This document shows positions 44,433-55,499 of a stretch of 64,000 nt of DNA, piece by piece. Positions within the stretch are counted from its first letter, which is position 1; each line of letters begins with the position of its first letter. The notes below the pieces were generated by a model. That model had not been told where the DNA came from. It worked only from the letters and a program-made list of their open reading frames with translations, and did no database searches. Source of the stretch: Chrysaora quinquecirrha (lineage: Eukaryota; Cnidaria; Scyphozoa; Semaeostomeae; Pelagiidae). The stretch spans positions 388,685-452,684 of the forward strand of contig JACTAT010000048.1 in NCBI GenBank assembly GCA_014526335.1, in the 5' to 3' direction. The position numbers were made by a program, and so were the translations under genes.

Positions 44433-44999
44433 ACTAATTCAAAACTATTATTTGTCTCTTACTGACTATAAAACAAAAACTTCTTCTGTTTTTATATGTG
44501 AAATCCATACAATTGTTGAAGTAAAAAATAAAATGAAAAGGTTTTCATTTTTTCCTCGATTACCTAATGTCCATTTAAATGGACAAAAATTATCTCTGGA
44601 ATGAAAGTTTGAATCTGCAAATAACTTTTCAATTCTTGTATTTCATTGTATAAGAAGTAATTCATCTCAAATTCACAACATTTTAGTACTTTTAAGGCCT
44701 TCATGTACTAAAGGGTTAAATTTTCGGGCCTTCTACATGTAGGTTCCTTATAAGGTGATTCCTTATGAAAAAAAGCGTGTAAATGGCCACGAGCTGCAAT
44801 CTGTCTCATGGGATCTTTGGATTCTTGCGGTAAAGAGAATAAAACAAAAAATTGAAGCGGTAACACTGCAAATCGACGAGATCGAAGCAAAAAACAGACA
44901 AATGAAATGTGACATTTGCGTCAAAGTTTGACACTACATATGAAACTACACTCTTTTTTTTATATAAGAAATTAAGATTTTTGGGCAGTACTCAAAGTA
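44433..44999. repeat. Unassigned, with GTTCCTTA-type fragment
   Basis: 44,730-44,785 has GTAGGTTCCTTATAAGG and TTCCTTATGAAAAAAAGCGT, a terminus of the GTTNCTTAA group. At 44,560-44,590 TACCTAATGTCCAT mirrors 38,252-38,265. Confidence 0.4.
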
Positions 45000-45397
45000 C
45001 ACACTTTTTTTTTTTATAAGAATACCTTATTTTTTGCCGAGCCTCGATTATTCTTAAGCTTATTCGATTTTGAGCCTGAAAATATTCTTAAATTATTCTT
45101 AATCATCAATGTTGTAAATTGGCCTGAAGATCAAGAGAAATAAGTCAAATCTTTGTCATTTGTTATTTTATTAATAAAAAGAGTTACTGTATCAAAGAGT
45201 CAGACAGGATGTATGCATTTCAAAACAAATACAGTTGCCTGACAATCACACTTATTGTGCAGTGTAAAAAACGCAGAGAAATAAAAATGATCCTCGTCAA
45301 TCTTGAGCCTCAGATTATTCTTAAAAAATTCTTAAATTTCAGCAATTTTGAGCCTGAATATTCTTATAGACTGTATTCTTATAAAAAAAAAAGTGTG
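45000..45397. mobile_element. ATTCTTAA-word MITE, 398 bp
   Basis: The inverted ends CACACTTTTTTTTTTTATAA...GAAT are flanked by TA (44,998-44,999; 45,398-45,399). ATTCTTAA/ATTCTTAT occurs about ten times inside, with GAGCCTGAA repeated. The internal word matches the element's own terminus. Confidence 0.85.
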
Positions 45398-45819
45398 TAT
45401 ATTACGTTATGATCTGTGGGACTGAAGTGTGGCAGTTGTTTTTCTCGTTAAGAAAAATATAAAAAAAATTCTTAACTTTTTTGGTTCACGCAAAATCTCC
45501 TACCAATGTTTCTTAAGTTTTAAAAATCTGGCCCTACGGTTTCTTATAAACAGTTTCTTATAAAAAAATGAGTGTATTAACTTACAAATCGAAAATTCGT
45601 GAAATTATGTACATGATAAACAGTCAGGTTGGGGGCCGGGGGCCGCGTAGCCGTTGATTTCTATAGCCGTCAGATATCTTTCTAAATTGAATATGATCAA
45701 CTGCTCGCATCTCATGTGATCCCTAACGCCTACGCGCTCACATCTCATGTGATCCCTTAGTGACGTAGATCATCATAGAGAAGAATTATCATATCAACAC
45801 CACATGTAATGTCTGTGCA
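45398..45819. repeat. GTTTCTTAA-type fragment and unassigned sequence
   Basis: 45,500-45,580 carries TTTCTTAAGTTTTAAA and GTTTCTTATAAACAGTTTCT with a terminus-like ATAAAAAAATGAGTGTA. The rest is unassigned. Confidence 0.45.
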
Positions 45820-46455
45820 GTACGGTGGCGGATGTGCAGTACGGTGGCGGATATTCAGTAGGATGGGGGGATACCATGATTGCCGTGGCAGATATTCAGT
45901 ACGGTGGGGGATACCATGATGCCTGTGGGGGGATACCATGATTGCCGTGGGAAGACATCTCGGACTAGGGTGGCGGATTTTCAGTACGGTGGGGGGATAC
46001 CATGCTTACCGTGGCAGATGTTCAGTACGGTTGGGGATACCATGATGACTGTGGGGGGATATCATGACTGCAGTGGGGAGGCATCATGATTGCCGTGGCG
46101 GATATTCAGTACGGTGGGGGGATACCATGACGACTGTGGGAGGATACCATGATTGCCGTGGGAAGATATCTCGGACTAGGGTGGCGGATTTTCAGTACGG
46201 TGGGGGGATACCATGATTGCCGTGGCGGATATTCAGTACGGTGGGGGATACCATGATGCCTGTGGGGGGATACCATGATTGCCGTGGGAAGACATCTCGG
46301 ACTAGGGTGGCGGATTTTCAGTACGGTGGGGGGATACCATGATTACCGTGGTGGATATTCAGTACGGTGGGGGATACCATGATGCCTGTGGGGGGATACC
46401 ATCATTGCCGTGGGAAGACATCTCGGACTACGGTGGCGGATATTCATTACGGTGG
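45820..46455. repeat. CAGTACGGTGG minisatellite with 126-bp higher-order unit
   Basis: Subunits of about 20 bp (TTCAGTACGGTGG, GGGGATACCATGATTGCCG) form a higher-order period of 126 bp in the right half (TCTCGGACTA at 46,169, 46,295 and 46,421; an extra block at 45,957). The leader AATGTCTGTGCAGTACGGTG matches the inverted right end of the array at 1.7-1.8 kb, so the two belong to one element family. Confidence 0.85.
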
Positions 46456-47397
46456 GGGTAAAATATGATCTAAATACTCTATCATATATCAACAAAATCA
46501 TCGTAAATCATAAACCGGAGGCTAAATATTTCTACTTCAGCAACAATCATGAATGCCAAACACATGGATAGATTTTTCCACAAGTGGCATATCAGAATAG
46601 ATGAGATTCGAACCTGGGCTGCTATATAATATCTCTTTTTCAGACAATTTTTCGATCAACATGAATAAGCCAAAGAACAGTTACTCAACTGAATGATTTA
46701 GAATTTTGTTATTATAAATTAAAGTTAAATATTTTGACATTTTGTGTCTATGAAGAAAGAGCTATAAGTTGTACAAAAACGCATAAATTACGCACCCTTC
46801 CAACATTAAATCGATATAGATTTGATCAAACTGGATGAGCAGTTTTGAAGCAAGTGTCCTTGACTGTCGGCGACAACTGCCTTTTGCACGTACAGAAGCT
46901 TCTGTGTTGTGTTGGTGTTTATATAAGAGCACAGAAACCTCAAGAGAGTGGAGAAAGCTTAATCAGAATTCACTTGTGTTGGAGAATTTCACCTCTTCTT
47001 GTTCGTTTCTTATAGATTTATCGAGAATCTCACACAAGGAAGACACAAACTATTTGCTAGCATATCACATATTCTTCTCAACTCTAAGACACATCTCAAC
47101 GAACTCTGAATCATAAAAACGTGCTCGATACAAGAAGGAAAGCTTTTAGAAAATGCTAGTAAACATAGTTCTATAAAGAATCAGAAATGACTAATACCAA
47201 ACAAGGAAATGCAAAGCTAAACATCACGTGATTATAAGCAGCTGCGTGGTTGCGCGGTTGCGATGGAATGCCCCACAACTTGTACGTGCTCTGGAAGTAA
47301 AAATTCCAGAAATTCAGGTGTTGTGATGCTTGTTTTCTTTTGATAGTGTCTGATTCAGTAGTGTATTTTTTGCCACAGAAAGTGCAAAAAAACGTGT
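46456..47397. other. Intergenic, one SINE fragment
   Basis: 46,545-46,625 is a minus-strand fragment of the tRNA-derived SINE (GATTCGAACCTGGGC, CCACAAGTGGCAT). The 93-codon frame at 46,835 has no recognisable domain. Confidence 0.5.
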
Positions 47398-47825
47398 AGT
47401 GGCATAGCCGACGTTGGTTACCTCTAGGGCGTGCCACTAAGGGCCCCCGCTGATTAGGGATCCAAAGGGGGCCCCCAACCTTTGAATTAAGTTGTAATGA
47501 AGTCATCGTTTTAAGAAACTGCTTGTAAGACCTAAAAGTTGTAACAATATGAAATTGAAAAGTTTCAAACAGTCTTTTGTACAGGTATGTTTTTAGGTAC
47601 GTACTGTAGTTACATATTTTTTTGTTCATTTGCTGAACAAGGAGGAACATATGGCCTTCTTAACGATTTGAAGGAGTGTAATCTGACAAACGAAAAGTAA
47701 CGAAAATACAAGTGTCCAAAAAGCTTCTATAGGCTACATATTTTCAGTTCCCTAGTCCCTTTAATTAGACGGAGGAACAAGTGGCCCCAGTCTCTTTCTT
47801 CACTAAGGACCTCCGCTACGCTACT
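47398..47825. mobile_element. hAT-type MITE, older copy
   Basis: The ends TAGTGGCATAGCC and inverted CAGTAGCGTAGCGG enclose GGGCCC-rich text like that of 37,210-37,619. AACGTG flanks both sides. More diverged than the other two hAT MITEs. Confidence 0.7.
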
Positions 47826-48414
47826 GAACGTGGCATTTTTTTCTTTCACGCCTCCCCCAGAAAAAATGTTATTCAAAGCTCCTCCCTCAAAGGCAGAGAG
47901 ATCAAATTTTAACCCCTGTATTTTGCAACATGCATTCTATGTCATTAAATGTTTTTTTTTGAAGGTTATGACATTAGCTCTCCTTTGCTGATCAGCTGTT
48001 CATTCCTGTTTGTATTTAAACAATTATTCTAGTACATTTTGTCTTACCCTGGGTTCCAGAGCCGTAGCCGCTGAGCAGGGGGACGAGGAGGGAGATCAAT
48101 GATATGGAAGGATCAAGAGGGATCATTCCATATCGAAATTCCACTGTTGTAAATACTGGTCCTTAAACCTGCCTTTTACAATTTCTAACAGCTTGTTAGC
48201 ATTTTGAAACGCATGTGTATTCCATATACAAGAAAAACCCGAGCTATCCAGTATACAGTATACTTTTAACGATTCTAATCCAATTTATGTTCATATTTCT
48301 ACTGACAATATTATACATGACAAACGACAATTTTGTTTGTTTTCCCGTTAGTATTTTTGTCCACAAGCTAAGCATTCTTAATTTAATTGTAATAGAGACT
48401 GGAGTACGACCTAC
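47826..48414. other. Unassigned
   Basis: No supported feature. Confidence 0.3.
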
Positions 48415-48572
48415 TGTAATTCGCCAATAATCAGGATCAGGATGTTTGCTTGTGTTTAGATCGGCATCGTAATAAACGTCAAACTCATTGAATTGTCTAT
48501 GAGATACCCAAGCTCTTCGACTCTGATATGCATTTTGAGAAAATTGAATTGCCCCTTGCCGTAACTGAGTAA
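48415..48572 (-). CDS. Possible exon of unknown gene
   Basis: The frame reads LRQGAIQFSQNAYQSRRAWV, then SHRQFNEFDVYYDADLN and PDPDYWRIT. It is bounded by an acceptor (ATTCACAG) and a donor (ACA|GTAGGT). The composition looks like a real globular protein, but I recognise no family and found no partner exon. It lies downstream of DUF4214-like copy B on the same strand, so it could be a later exon of that gene or a transposon remnant. Confidence 0.3.
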
Positions 48573-49330
48573 CTGTGAATTTCATAACTCCATAAACGCA
48601 TAGGCAAAAGCCATCATTTTATGTAACGTACGCTGTCGATTTTGTTCTAATAAATAAGCACAGATCAAAACACTAAAAATTCTTCGTCAGACATTTCGCT
48701 TTTTTTCAATTGATACACATACAGCAATGAACGAATGAACGATAGAAAAAATCAGAACTTATATATAAGAACGATCAGACACACACGAGGACATTGTTAA
48801 TCCGCGCTGACAGAAATAAGAAAATAAGGGATGCAATCTACATGGGTCGGCCCTTTGATCCTTACTTGTGAAAAAAGTAAGGAAAAATTCCTAAAACCTT
48901 ATCGATATGTGCTTACTTATGCGAGGGGCCTACTACACCCTCTCATGTGTACCCCTCGCATGGGTATTAGGCCAAGGTGCGATCCCAATGACTGCCAAAA
49001 CAAAATAAATACTTGTGTCTTTTCTATTTGTCTATAAATCCTGCAAATAAATCGTTGATAAGCGAGCTGCACTACGTTAATCGCAGCATTTAAGCACGGC
49101 GTTAATGTGGTTTAACGGAGAAAGCGGAGCCTCGTTTTCACCATTCAGCCTCTATCCTATACCCCTTCAGATTGCACGCCTTCCACGGCATGTCGATTAC
49201 TGCCCTCGTTGAAATAAGTTAGGATTTAATAAGTAAAAGTTACTAGCTAACTATAAACCATGCCACATAGCTGTGTGGCCTACCGCCAAGATGCAACCCC
49301 AAGACTGTTACTAGTAACGAGTTCTTAGAT
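48573..49330. other. Unassigned
   Basis: No supported feature. Confidence 0.3.
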
Positions 49331-49480
49331 TATAAATGCTTCTTTTGGTACCAAATGAGCTGTCCGTTCGGCTTGTGGTGCTAACTCAAAAAACCGGGCC
49401 ATTTCTAAGCGAGACAAGGCATCTGCGATACTGTTATCTATTCCTGGTATGTGCTTGATGCAATAGGAAATTGTGCGTTT
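49331..49480 (-). pseudogene. DIRS-like retroelement RNase H fragment
   Basis: It reads YCIKHIPGIDNSIADALSRL, then EMARFFELAPQAE. The H-x-PG-x2-N-x2-ADALSR motif followed by F-x-LAP is the RNase H end of tyrosine-recombinase retroelements (DIRS/Ngaro type). Only about 45 codons remain. Confidence 0.65.
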
Positions 49481-50261
49481 TGATAAAAATAAAATTTATC
49501 TGATTCCCGGAGATGATAGGTTGTCATGAACGTCATAAAATGAAATGAAAAAGCAATGGAAAAAGCAACGAATTATGCTATTTTCGCCTTCGTTTGGTTG
49601 CAAGCCAGAGACGGAAAACGGGTGCATAACCCACGAAATGTATCAAATTGAATTTATCGAAGATTTGCATTACTGTTTTGAAATCAACCATTTAGTAAGC
49701 GTTAATAATTCAATATGAAACCAATTCTTAAGCGGCCTAAACGTCGTCCCTGACACCACTGTTAGGCCGAAGCGTCCATGGTTTCTTGCTACCATCGCAA
49801 AGTAAACAAAACGTGTACTTATTTTCAAAGTTCAAGGAATAGAAATACAAATGTTTTATGTGTAATTCATTTCTTCATTATCAGCAGAAAGGATTATAAA
49901 GCATTTTTACAAGTAACGTTTACAAGCATAATTTCGAATTCTAAACAACGAGAAACAGTTAGAATTGTAAATTATGTCAAATTGAAGTTTGCAATACATT
50001 CATGTTCATCCATATATTTTCTAAAAAAAGAAATAAAAGAATTTAATATTCGTGCCAGGGAAAGCAAAGCAAAAGCGGCAGGCTAAAGGCATAAAATGTC
50101 CCTCAGCGCTATCCTCAGCGCTGTTGGGTCAGTGTGCAAGCCAAAGCCCCAAACTACCTTTCGCTTTTGGGGGCTGACGACAAAGAAACAATGACAATTT
50201 ATTAAATCATGACAATGACAATATTCGACTTAAAAAAAAAAACATTTTGCTTTTATTGGGG
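49481..50261. repeat. Segment paralogous to 29,235-30,060
   Basis: About 49,825-50,190 aligns with the flank of copy A, minus the Harbinger MITE. It contains the empty site of that insertion near 50,045. Confidence 0.7.
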
Positions 50262-50340
50262 GTGGCGGTACTCCCTAATGTAGGCTGACAGGTATGTGCC
50301 CATCATATGGGTGGTTTTCTGGGTTATCTGCTTATTCAGG
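50262..50340. repeat. GGTACTCCCTAATGTAGG repeat, truncated copy
   Basis: It matches the first 70 bp of 12,825-13,103 (GGTACTCCCTAATGTAGG...CATATGGGTGG). Confidence 0.65.
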
Positions 50341-50560
50341 GGGATGTGCTTAATCAAAGGGAGTCTGACAAATCGAATAATTTCAGCCTTTGAGAACGAG
50401 ATAAATAGAAAATAAATATGAATAATTCGTTTGAACTTTAAGTTTTATTCTTTTATTGCTATTAATTTGTAAGAAACTTTTTTAGTGTAAATTGAAACAT
50501 AGTTGAAACAATACAAAACTTATAATACACAAAAGAGGAAAAATTTTAGTATTTTATTAC

Positions 50561-50723
50561 CTTCAGATTCTTGACTCTATTCTTAAATTCTCGCGAATCG
50601 GCGAAAATTTTGATGTGTGTAGAAAAGGATCTGCCCTCCTTACACTTGCTCACATGATGGTTAAATCCAGTCATGTCAGGAAAACGTCCAAGAATATAAC
50701 GATACAAGAGAATCGTCCTTCTT
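50561..50723 (-). CDS. DUF4214-like secreted protein copy B, exon 3
   Basis: It encodes LYRYILGRFPDMTGFNHHV, then SKCKEGRSF and FADSREFKNRVKNLK, a clear DUF4214-like repeat equivalent to 30,821-30,974. The acceptor is CTTGCAG and the donor AAG|GTAATA. The exon begins with the last base of a codon, whereas exon 2 as drawn ends in phase 0. Either an exon is missing between them or exon 2 has a different end. Confidence 0.75.
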
Positions 50724-52052
50724 CTGCAAGTAACAACCTATATTGGAAATTTAAATTTCATTTTCTAAGAACTTTTTTATTTACAGTAGGTACAGATCGT
50801 GCACCGAATAGACGTTGTGAGAGGGACATGCGCTGATAATTTGAAGAAACGACCCATTTTGCTTCTCTTCAACTTGTAGCAACTACGGATAGCCTTGTAA
50901 TGCAAATTTACTGCGGGATGGCTTGCAGTTCCCTGAAGGCTTCTAATAGCACTTGCTTGGCGGTGGCCCGTGGGGGTTTAATACTGCAGACTGTTCGCGT
51001 CTCAAAGGCGCATGCGTTATTTTCAGTGACTAATAGATGCTACCAGAACTATTTAGGAAAGTGTATACAAAGTATAGTAAAATATCAATTTCGTGGAATT
51101 TTCAAAGAAACCTTTCTACCAACGTACTTGAGTGGGGTTCGCCTCCGAGTATCATCCGGGGGATACTTGACATACTTTCGGATAGGGGTACGATACCCCT
51201 TTTGGGCGGCATGTTCCCAGTACCCAAAATATATTAAGCACCCTACCCCTCGATTTCAGCCTGCCAGTTTCGTATTTTTGAAGCGATTTTTGACAAACAT
51301 ATGACCCCTACTTCTCCCAAATGCATGTTTAAACCTAATCCTACAGGGGGGTGGAATCAACCCCCCTCAAGCTTTTCTTGAAACTGTTTTGTTGTGTGAT
51401 GGATGTAAGCTTCTAAACCAGGCTTACTTTAAGCCTATATGTATAAGCTACAATGTGATACAAAAAAATTCCCAAAATAATAACAATGGGTCACGTAACA
51501 TTGCCTTATATGGAAAGCAGTGATGACAAACGACATATAAATGCCTATTTTTACCAGTAAAATCTTATCAGAATTGACCGAGTCTTTGCAAGGGAAGAGA
51601 AAATAGTTACTAGCAACAAAATGTAAAGAAATTTCTGGATTCCTATTGATATTAAGGAAGGTCGATTTTGACCAACGTTGATAGCATGTTTTAATTATGA
51701 TGTCACAATGACGTCATAATAGAAGTGGGAGACACCCAATTTACCAACATTACTCCTATTACATTGGCCAATGCCTGTGCCAAGTTTGATTGCTCTAGCT
51801 CTACTGGACAACAATTTATGGAGGGGGGCTGGAAACCACCCCCAGCTGTGTTATATCAAAAAGCCGGTAGGATTAGGGTTTAAATGCGTTTCTCCGGACA
51901 AGGGCTTCACGCTGGTGAATTTCGCTTGTGCGTATCTCAAACAGTTTCGGAGATAGCAAAAACGTGTGACCCAAATTCCAGCCTTGTGTTTCTTATAAAG
52001 GTTGTTCTTATATAAAAACCGTGTAGAGTGGCATAATAACAGAAGTAATGAC
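50724..52052. other. Intron 2 of copy B, unassigned
   Basis: CRE-like TGACGTCA at 51,709 with TTGGGTGT-like neighbouring text suggests a remnant related to the foldback elements. 50,900-51,304 is open on the plus strand without recognisable content. A GTTCTTATATAAAAACCGTG terminus lies at 51,998-52,026. Confidence 0.4.
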
Positions 52053-52207
52053 CTTTCGCTCTTGACTGCGGTCGATGTCTCTATAAAGAGATTCGAACGT
52101 AGTTCCTGAACGACATTGCTTCACGAATTTGTCAAATCCAGCCTTGTCCGGATTACGGTGTAGTAAGCCAAGATAGAGACCAGCAACTTTTCTCTGACAA
52201 TCATCAA
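52053..52207 (-). CDS. DUF4214-like secreted protein copy B, exon 2
   Basis: It encodes DDCQRKVAGLYLGLLHRNPD, then KAGFDKFVKQCRSGTTFESL. The acceptor TATTTCAG joins in frame to exon 1 (AHA|FDDCQRK), so the mature protein would start near FDDC. The first DUF4214-like repeat is intact. The donor chosen (AAG|GTCATT) is weak, and the 3' limit is uncertain. Confidence 0.78.
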
Positions 52208-52357
52208 CTGAAATAGATACGAGAGAATTATATATACAGTACAAGAGAAAGTTAAAATAATTTTATTGGTAAGATGCGGAAGCACGGGAAATGCAACCAA
52301 TTCGGTATAAAGTACTGCATGGTGATTTCTAGTACAACAATAATTCAAGATACAAAC
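52208..52357. other. Intron 1 of copy B with one ancestral 78-bp unit
   Basis: 52,270-52,357 is a single unit homologous to the minisatellite in copy A (GCGGAAGCACGGGAAATGCA ... AGATACAAAC|ATGCAT). The unit ends at the same splice donor. Confidence 0.8.
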
Positions 52358-52418
52358 ATGCATGAGCAGCTGCACAGCAGATAGCAAGAGCTAATGCCAA
52401 GATTGTGAGGGTCTTCAT
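52358..52418 (-). CDS. DUF4214-like secreted protein copy B, exon 1
   Basis: It encodes MKTLTILALALAICCAAAHA plus one base, a signal peptide, and shares start, length and donor with copy A exon 1. Confidence 0.83.
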
Positions 52419-52948
52419 ATTTCCTGAAAATCAAAAATGTAATGTATAATTTTGCTATAAGAAACCGGCTTATAAGAAACCTAGATCTAGTCATCTAGAC
52501 ACTCATAAAATTTAAAAAACTGATATAACTACATCACAAAAATTAACCCTTTACTGTCCGATTTTCGAAATACAGGTCATAGCGGTACCCGAACGTAGAT
52601 ATGGGTAAGCTGCAAACAAAATAGGTGAAAAAATTCGCCTCGGGTCTTGTGCGATTTTTAAGAAATCTATTTCCCTTCATCCTATCTCACCTTGCCGTCG
52701 TGCGCTACACGTTTTTTTCATAAGAAACCTGGCTCGAAGCCTGGTACTAAAAGTTTTCGTAATTTTTGGCCCAATTTTAGTTCTCAAAGTTTCTTGACAG
52801 TTTCTAAATCTAATGGAAATAGATCGCAGTAAAAACAATAAAAGAACCTTCTGTTTGATAGAGTATTGCCGACGGGTACGAGTAATCGCACGGAATTAGC
52901 CACGCTGGTGTGAGAAATCGCACGGAAATGCTTGAGCACTAATAACTA
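52419..52948. repeat. GTTTCTTAA-type fragments upstream of copy B
   Basis: 52,455-52,490 (ATAAGAAACCGGCTTATAAG) and 52,725-52,800 (ACACGTTTTTTTCATAAGAA; AAGTTTCTTGACAGTTTCT) are pieces of the T-subtype of the GTTNCTTAA group. Confidence 0.55.
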
Positions 52949-53331
52949 ACGCATTTTTTTTAATAAGGAAGTGCTTTATAAGGAAGGTAGTACTCGGATA
53001 GGCAAAAACTTAAGGAATTCCAGTACTGGATCAGAGACTGTTATGGAATCTAACTTTATTAAAAGTGACAAAGTCTTATGAAGCTGATCATTTACATGTA
53101 TAAAACGAGCAAGCAACACTCTTATTGTCAATGGTTTCATTAGTATTCATTTCCATTCGTCTTCTGACACCTTTATGTCCCTTTTTTCCCTTGTCCCTAG
53201 GTTTATTCTTAAGAAACAAGTATAAAAGTTAAGGAATCGCTAAGGAATTTTCAGTACTCAAATTTGGTTGTCAGTTAAGGAATTTTCAGTACTGGGCCTG
53301 ACCCGAACTTCCTTATAAAAAAAATTGCGTG
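52949..53331. mobile_element. TAAGGAATT-word MITE, 383 bp
   Basis: The inverted ends ACGCATTTTTTTTAATAAGG and, from the right, CACGCAATTTTTTTTATAAG are flanked by TA (52,947-52,948; 53,332-53,333). TAAGGAA(TT) with CAGTACT recurs several times. It is the C-subtype of the group. Confidence 0.8.
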
Positions 53332-53950
53332 TAACTCCACAAATGTGAAATCAGTGTTTTGGAAAACTGACACGAAAATTTCTAAGTTTCTATTTCCTTC
53401 CTCCTATTTCTAAAAGATTTTAACTTTCTGGGTTTCTGGTACTAGGTTTCTTATAAACCGGTTTCTCGTGTGGTAGCAAGAAAAACGTGTATGGTAGCAA
53501 GAAAAACTTCACCAAATAGAGTACGGATATGTGTACATATATATAAAATTTATTACGACAACTATATACAAGTATATATGAAGTTGTCGAAGCAAATTGA
53601 CAACTCACCCTTTTATGACTTGATAACTCTCTCAGATCTCGTAGCTGTTATTCCTGATGTTTATAGCGCAAAGCGCAGCAACAAATTCCAGAATTAATGA
53701 AATGTTTAGTTCTACCAGCCTTTAAGAGTACGCAGTGGAAACTATTGCCAACTCCCAATTTGGCATAAACAACCTCATTACCATAGTAGGTGCATTAGTA
53801 ATAGTCAATCAGGCCTGTAAGGACATAAATATGAAACAATCGTGCCAATTGCGATACCAGCATGAAAACCGGTCTACAAAGGCAGTTTCGTGCGCTGAAA
53901 AAGATAGGATGCAGATCCCAAGCGAGAAATGTCCCTTAATGCTATTTTTA
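53332..53950. other. Unassigned, minor word fragment
   Basis: GGTTTCTTATAAACCGG at 53,446 is a T-subtype fragment. Otherwise no supported feature. Confidence 0.35.
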
Positions 53951-54960
53951 GAATGGGGTACTTTTACCCCCTAACAATGATATTGTTGTAACTTTGTGGC
54001 AAAGAGTGATACTGCAATGACACTTGGTCTACATTGGTAGTTTGATGCGCTGAAAAAGATAGGAGGTAGACTCGAAATGAAACATGCCCCTTTGTGCTAT
54101 TTTTAGAATGGGGTACTTTTACCCCCTAACAATGATATTGTTGTAACTTTGTGGCAAAGAGTGATACTGCAATGACACTTGGTCTACTTTGGTAGTTTGA
54201 TGCGCTGAAAAAGATAGGAGATAGACTCGAAATGAAACATGCCCCTTTGTGCTATTTTTAGAATGGGGTACTTTTACCCCCTAACAATGTAACTTTGTTG
54301 CTAACAGTGATACTGCAATGAAACTCGGTCTACTTTGGTAGTTAGATGGAAAAAGATAGGATGCAGATCCAAAATGAGCAGTGCCTCTTTGTGCTATTTT
54401 TAGAATGGGGTACTTTGAGCCCCTAACAATGATATTGTTGTAACTTTGTGGCAAAGAGTGATACTGCAATGACACTTGGTCTACTTTGGTAGTTTGATGC
54501 GCTGAAAAAGATAGGAGGTAGACTCGAAATGAAACATGCCCCTTTGTGCTATTTTTAGAATGGGGTACTTTTACCCCCTAACAATGTAACTTTGTTGCTA
54601 ACAGTGATACTGCAATGAAACTCGGTCTACTTTGGTAGTTAGATGGAAAAAGATAGGATGCAGATCCAAAATGAGCAGTGCCTCTTTGTGCTATTTTTAG
54701 AATGGGGTACTTTGAGCCCCTAACAATGATATTGTTGTAACTTTGTTGCAAACAGTGATACTGCAATGAAACTCGGTCTACTTTGGTAGTTAGATGGAAA
54801 AAGATAGGATGTAGACCCGAAATGAAACATGCCCCTTTGTGCTATTTTTAGAATGGGATACTTTGACCCTCCTAACAATAATATTGTTATAACTTTGTTG
54901 CAAACAGTGATACTGCATGAAACTTAGTCTACTTTTGTTGTTTGATACGCTGAGAAAGAT
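53951..54960. repeat. 142-155 bp tandem repeat, seven units
   Basis: Landmark GAATGGGGTACTTT at 53,951, 54,106, 54,261, 54,403, 54,558, 54,700 and 54,851 (last as GAATGGGATA). Two unit lengths alternate (155 and 142 bp), differing around GATATTGTTGTAACTTTG. Duplicate minus-strand frames in it are by-products of the repetition. Confidence 0.88.
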
Positions 54961-55499
54961 AACTGGCCTCATCTGAAAGGACCTTGTCCAGCTCAAGGTA
55001 AACAGTGCCACATGTATGGAAAATTTAATTATTTGTCAAACTTGTTGTAAACGTAAAGCAAATAAACGCAGAAGAGTGTATTATCTGATTCCTGAATCTG
55101 AAGAATATCTTACTCGTTTTATAATTTATAAGAAACTGCTTTATAAGAAACCCACTAGTAAGATTTCTGGCAAATTACAATAGATTCTTTTGTTCGTTTG
55201 TTTCTTAAAAAAATAGAAAACAATAGATTATTTAAGAAACTTTGACTAGTGAGGCTTTAGCTAGGTTTCTTACATAAAAAAGCGTGGTAATGTAGTTGAA
55301 GGTAATAAATCAGAAACAAAAAGTCAGAAAGAAAATGTGTCGATATAAGGTGTTGTCCTAGAAACTACTTTGGACACGGGAAGTACGCTTGATATAAAAT
55401 AGAAAATAGATGAACCGATGAGCCTGCATTTAACAAAATAAAGAAATTTTGTCCTTTAACATCAAAACAGTGTCCTACAGCAGTACACAACCATTACCT
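54961..55499. repeat. GTTTCTTAA-type element, decayed
   Basis: 55,118-55,290 has ATAAGAAACTGCTTTATAAG at one end and GGTTTCTTACATAAAAAAGC at the other, with TTTAAGAAAC/GTTTCTTAA between: a short T-subtype element. Confidence 0.6.
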
